DNA from: an uncultured Tenacibaculum sp.
GTDB lineage: Bacteria > Bacteroidota > Bacteroidia > Flavobacteriales > Flavobacteriaceae
Assembly: GCA_937922085.1 (NCBI GenBank)
Contig: CAKZVD010000071.1
Coordinates: 1 to 64,000 of the forward strand
Direction: 5' to 3'
Length of the DNA: 64,000 nt
In this document: positions 61,696-64,000 of the stretch, one piece after another
Position numbering within the stretch: position 1 is the stretch's first letter
How the letters are laid out: each line of letters starts with the position of its first letter
Program-made: the position numbers and the translations under genes
The notes under the pieces: model-generated
What the model was told of the DNA's origin: nothing
Seen by the model: the letters and a program-made list of their open reading frames with translations, nothing else
Databases searched by the model: none

Positions 61696-62874
61696 TTATG
61701 ATATAATTTGAAGGCAGGCTCTACTATTGTGATAAGGGCATTTCCACATGCCTATTTTTTCATCTTCAGGATTGTGTTTCCCGTTTTTATCTACCAGCCA
61801 ATACCATTCACCATGATTGTGATCAATGATATACGTATCAATAAAGGCCCATATTTGAGAAGCTTTTTCAATATATATATATTCTTTAGTTATTTTATAT
61901 GCATAGTACAAACCAACAATTGCTTCTGCTTGTTGCCACCAATGTCTGTCAGTATCTATGTGTCCAGTTGCTGTGTTTATTTCATTCATAACACCATTGT
62001 CTTTGTCAATAGCAACTGTTATAAATCGATTTACAACTTTTAATGCAATTTGTTCAATTTCTTTTAAGATAGCTTTTTCATTAATCACTTTTGAAGCTTC
62101 TATAAGTAACCAAGAGGTTTCAATGTCGTGACCATAAGAGAAGACAGTGCTTTTTAAATTCCATTGCTTGTCAAAAAACAAATGAAAATGATGATTATCA
62201 CTCATAAATTTATCTCTGAATATTTTCAATAAATTAAGCAATGCTGTTTTTACTTTTTTTATTGGGTGAATTTTATAAAAAGTAGTGTAAGCTTCTAAAA
62301 TGTGAAGATGTGTATTCATTGTTTTTGCTACATTATCATCTTTTTCGCTTAATCGCATATCTTCTATATCACTCCAATCTTCATTAAAAGCTTCAATGTA
62401 GCCGTTGTTTTTTGTGTCTAATGTTTTTGTTTCTATTAAATTGAAAATTTCTATGGCCCAAGATTTTGCTTTTTCATTTTTTGAAAAGAGATAATATTCA
62501 GAAAGTGCATATATGGCAAAAGCTTGTGCATAGCTTTGTTTTTTTTTATTTACAGGATTCCCTAGATAATCTACCTCCCAAAAAACACCACCAAAAACAG
62601 TGTCTTTAAAGTGATTTTTAAGATAGGTAAAACTCCTTTCACAAAGATTAGAATACCTATTATCCTTATAATAATTAGAAGCTGCAGAAAAAGACCATAA
62701 TATTCTCGTATTTAAAATTATACCTTTATTACTTTTTAATTGTTTAATATTAGGATAATCAATATGTCCTATAAAACCACCTTGCTCTGTATCGATAGTA
62801 CTGTTTTTCCAAAAAGAAAGAATGTTGTTAAGTTCAGTTTCAAGGTTTGTTTTTAAGTTTTCAACGATATCCAT
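61696..62874 (-). CDS. AGE-family epimerase (cellobiose 2-epimerase-like)
   Basis: A 392-aa cytoplasmic (alpha/alpha)6-barrel epimerase. Key residues are His189 (NTHLHILEAY), His249 (GHDIETSWLL), the Trp pair near 312 (RHWWQQAEA) and His382 (CPYHNSRACL), the pattern of cellobiose/mannobiose 2-epimerase rather than renin-binding protein. It would convert beta-1,4-mannobiose to mannosyl-glucose, the GH130 substrate. It has its own promoter 222 bases upstream of the GH26 operon. Confidence 0.9.
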   Translation of the reverse strand: MDIVENLKTNLETELNNILSFWKNSTIDTEQGGFIGHIDYPNIKQLKSNKGIILNTRILWSFSAASNYYKDNRYSNLCERSFTYLKNHFKDTVFGGVFWEVDYLGNPVNKKKQSYAQAFAIYALSEYYLFSKNEKAKSWAIEIFNLIETKTLDTKNNGYIEAFNEDWSDIEDMRLSEKDDNVAKTMNTHLHILEAYTTFYKIHPIKKVKTALLNLLKIFRDKFMSDNHHFHLFFDKQWNLKSTVFSYGHDIETSWLLIEASKVINEKAILKEIEQIALKVVNRFITVAIDKDNGVMNEINTATGHIDTDRHWWQQAEAIVGLYYAYKITKEYIYIEKASQIWAFIDTYIIDHNHGEWYWLVDKNGKHNPEDEKIGMWKCPYHNSRACLQIIS

Positions 62875-62932
62875 TTGTCTTTACTATCTTTTGTTAAAGT
62901 TTATAGAGAATTTATAATTTTATGTAGATTTA

Positions 62933-62976
62933 CAAAAATAGCACTGAGTTTATTTAGTGTATAACATTATTTTATC
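62933..62976 (-). promoter_or_regulatory. promoter and candidate operator of the epimerase gene
   Basis: The minus strand has TATTTTTG (62933-62940), the same -7 box as the GH26 operon. On the plus strand TATTTTATC lies at 62968-62976, again 28 bases from the -7 box. A 20-base window around it matches the GH26 operator at 15 positions. It is also 24 bases from the start of the divergent AraC gene. Confidence 0.6.
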
Positions 62977-62999
62977 GATTTATTAACGAATTCTAAGAA

Positions 63000-63881
63000 A
63001 TGGGTTTTTTAGAGCAAAACATACATAGGGAAATTACGCCTTTAACTTTGAATGACTGTTTTTTGGTGTTTGATCGAATTAAAAATAAGTTTGATTTTCC
63101 AATACATTTTCATCCTGAATTTGAGCTAAACTTTATTTATAATGGTAAAGGAGTTCGGAGATTTATAGGGGATCACATGATGGAAATTGATAATATAGAG
63201 CTTGTATTAGTGGGGCCTAATCTTTCTCATGGTTGGATAACGCATAATTGTATTGAGAAAAAAATTCATGAAATAACCATTCAGTTTCATAATAATTTAT
63301 TTCAACAAGAATTATTAAGTAGATCTTTAATGAAACCGATTAAAGAAATGTTTGAACAAGCTTCTTTCGGTATTTTGTTTTCAAAAGAGACTGCGGAAAA
63401 AATATATCCCAAACTAAAGAAATTGTCAGAGTTAAAAGGGTTAGATTATTTTTTTAGTTTTATTACTATCCTACATTCTCTAGCTATTTCAAAAAATCAA
63501 CAAAAACTGTCTTCTTATTCGCCAACAATAGAAGCATTTCATAATAGTGATAAAATAAAAAAAGTACATGATTATTTACAAAGTAATTTTCAAAACAAAA
63601 TAAAAGTTAGTGAAATGTCAAGTATGTTAAATATGACAGAAGTCTCTTTTAGTAGGTTTATAAAAAAGAGAACAGGTAAAACTTTTATAGAGTATTTAAA
63701 TGATGTTAGAATTGGTTTTGCTACCCGTTGGTTATTAGAGAAGGATATTTCTATAGCGGAAATAGCTTATAATTGTGGATTTAATAATGTGTCCAATTTT
63801 AATCGTGTTTTTAAAACACACAAGAAATGTACTCCTTCTGAATACAAACAAAATTTTGAAGGAATAAAAAGAGTTCTTTAA
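63000..63881 (+). CDS. AraC-family transcriptional regulator
   Basis: A 293-aa regulator. The N-terminal cupin-type sensor domain has FPIHFHPEFELNFIYNGKG near 33-51. The C-terminal AraC DNA-binding domain has two HTH motifs at about 190-285 (NKIKVSEMSSMLNMTEVSFS, then ISIAEIAYNCGFNNVSNFNR). It is divergent from the epimerase gene and probably activates the mannan genes in response to mannobiose or mannosyl-glucose. The ligand is inferred only from context. Confidence 0.92.
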   Translation: MGFLEQNIHREITPLTLNDCFLVFDRIKNKFDFPIHFHPEFELNFIYNGKGVRRFIGDHMMEIDNIELVLVGPNLSHGWITHNCIEKKIHEITIQFHNNLFQQELLSRSLMKPIKEMFEQASFGILFSKETAEKIYPKLKKLSELKGLDYFFSFITILHSLAISKNQQKLSSYSPTIEAFHNSDKIKKVHDYLQSNFQNKIKVSEMSSMLNMTEVSFSRFIKKRTGKTFIEYLNDVRIGFATRWLLEKDISIAEIAYNCGFNNVSNFNRVFKTHKKCTPSEYKQNFEGIKRVL

Positions 63882-64000
63882 CTTTGTTTTATTAGGTGTT
63901 TGTATTATTTAAGTGCAAATTTAACGATAAAATAAACCTTCTACTGTAACTACAGAAAACAACTTTGTTTTTACATATTTTGATAGAATCTTTTTCTTTT

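Noticed and set aside
63882-64000. CAAATTTA as a minus-strand promoter at the window end
   Set aside because: It would transcribe antisense into the AraC gene with no gene behind it; an AT-rich chance match is more likely.

Overview
The window looks like a chromosome segment of a marine Flavobacteriaceae bacterium, close to Tenacibaculum or Polaribacter; the genus is an inference. The DNA is strongly AT-rich. Promoters show the Bacteroidota -7 motif TAnnTTTG, and no Shine-Dalgarno-led starts stand out. Typical family members are a PorZ-like type IX secretion protein, TonB-dependent receptors with carboxypeptidase-like N-termini, DUF2480, DUF3078, a paired DUF2339/DUF3999, and tail-fibre-like exported proteins.

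Layout. 1-8.3 kb: a partial tRNA, a GlpQ-type phosphodiesterase, two paralogous repeat-containing exported proteins around a glutaminase, a PurF-like amidotransferase and a PfkB kinase. 8.4-12.6 kb: iron-sulfur assembly accessory genes (SufE, DUF59) with DUF2480, then a DUF3078 protein and a CNNM/CBS membrane protein. 12.7-25.2 kb: trpS, PlsC-like acyltransferase, hemolysin III family protein, CYTH protein, porZ-recO-TonB receptor cluster and an unrecognised 563-aa exported protein.

25.2-38.8 kb is a complete integrated mobilizable element of 13,510 bp in the 3' end of a tRNA-Leu(CAA) gene. Identical 18-bp direct repeats bound it. It carries a tyrosine recombinase, a ParD/ParE-type toxin-antitoxin pair, a 623-aa cargo gene of unknown function, an excisionase-like HTH protein, a replication-type HTH protein plus DnaC-like ATPase, a candidate oriT hairpin, a BfmA/BtgA-like protein, a DUF5712 relaxase-like protein and a VirD4/TraG-type coupling protein. 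It also has TraO-like and TraQ-like proteins but no other transfer-channel genes, so it probably moves with a helper conjugative element and may modify that helper's apparatus.

38.9-57.6 kb is core again: prs, rplY, an ankyrin protein, an OmpA-family pair, a cupredoxin-like protein, an AhpD-like protein preceded by an uncatalogued 28-aa CxxC peptide, a phosphodiester glycosidase, DUF3999/DUF2339, aspS, an M50-type protease gene with no normal start codon, a HopJ protein and a TonB-like protein with a TonB-dependent receptor.

57.7-63.9 kb is a beta-mannan utilisation locus: GH26 mannanase, GPH-family symporter and GH130 phosphorylase in one minus-strand operon, a separately promoted AGE-family (cellobiose 2-epimerase-like) gene, and a divergent AraC-type regulator. 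The enzymes fit the mannobiose to mannosylglucose to mannose-1-phosphate route known from Bacteroides fragilis. The two minus-strand promoters share a -7 box and an upstream element at identical spacing, which suggests one regulator for both.
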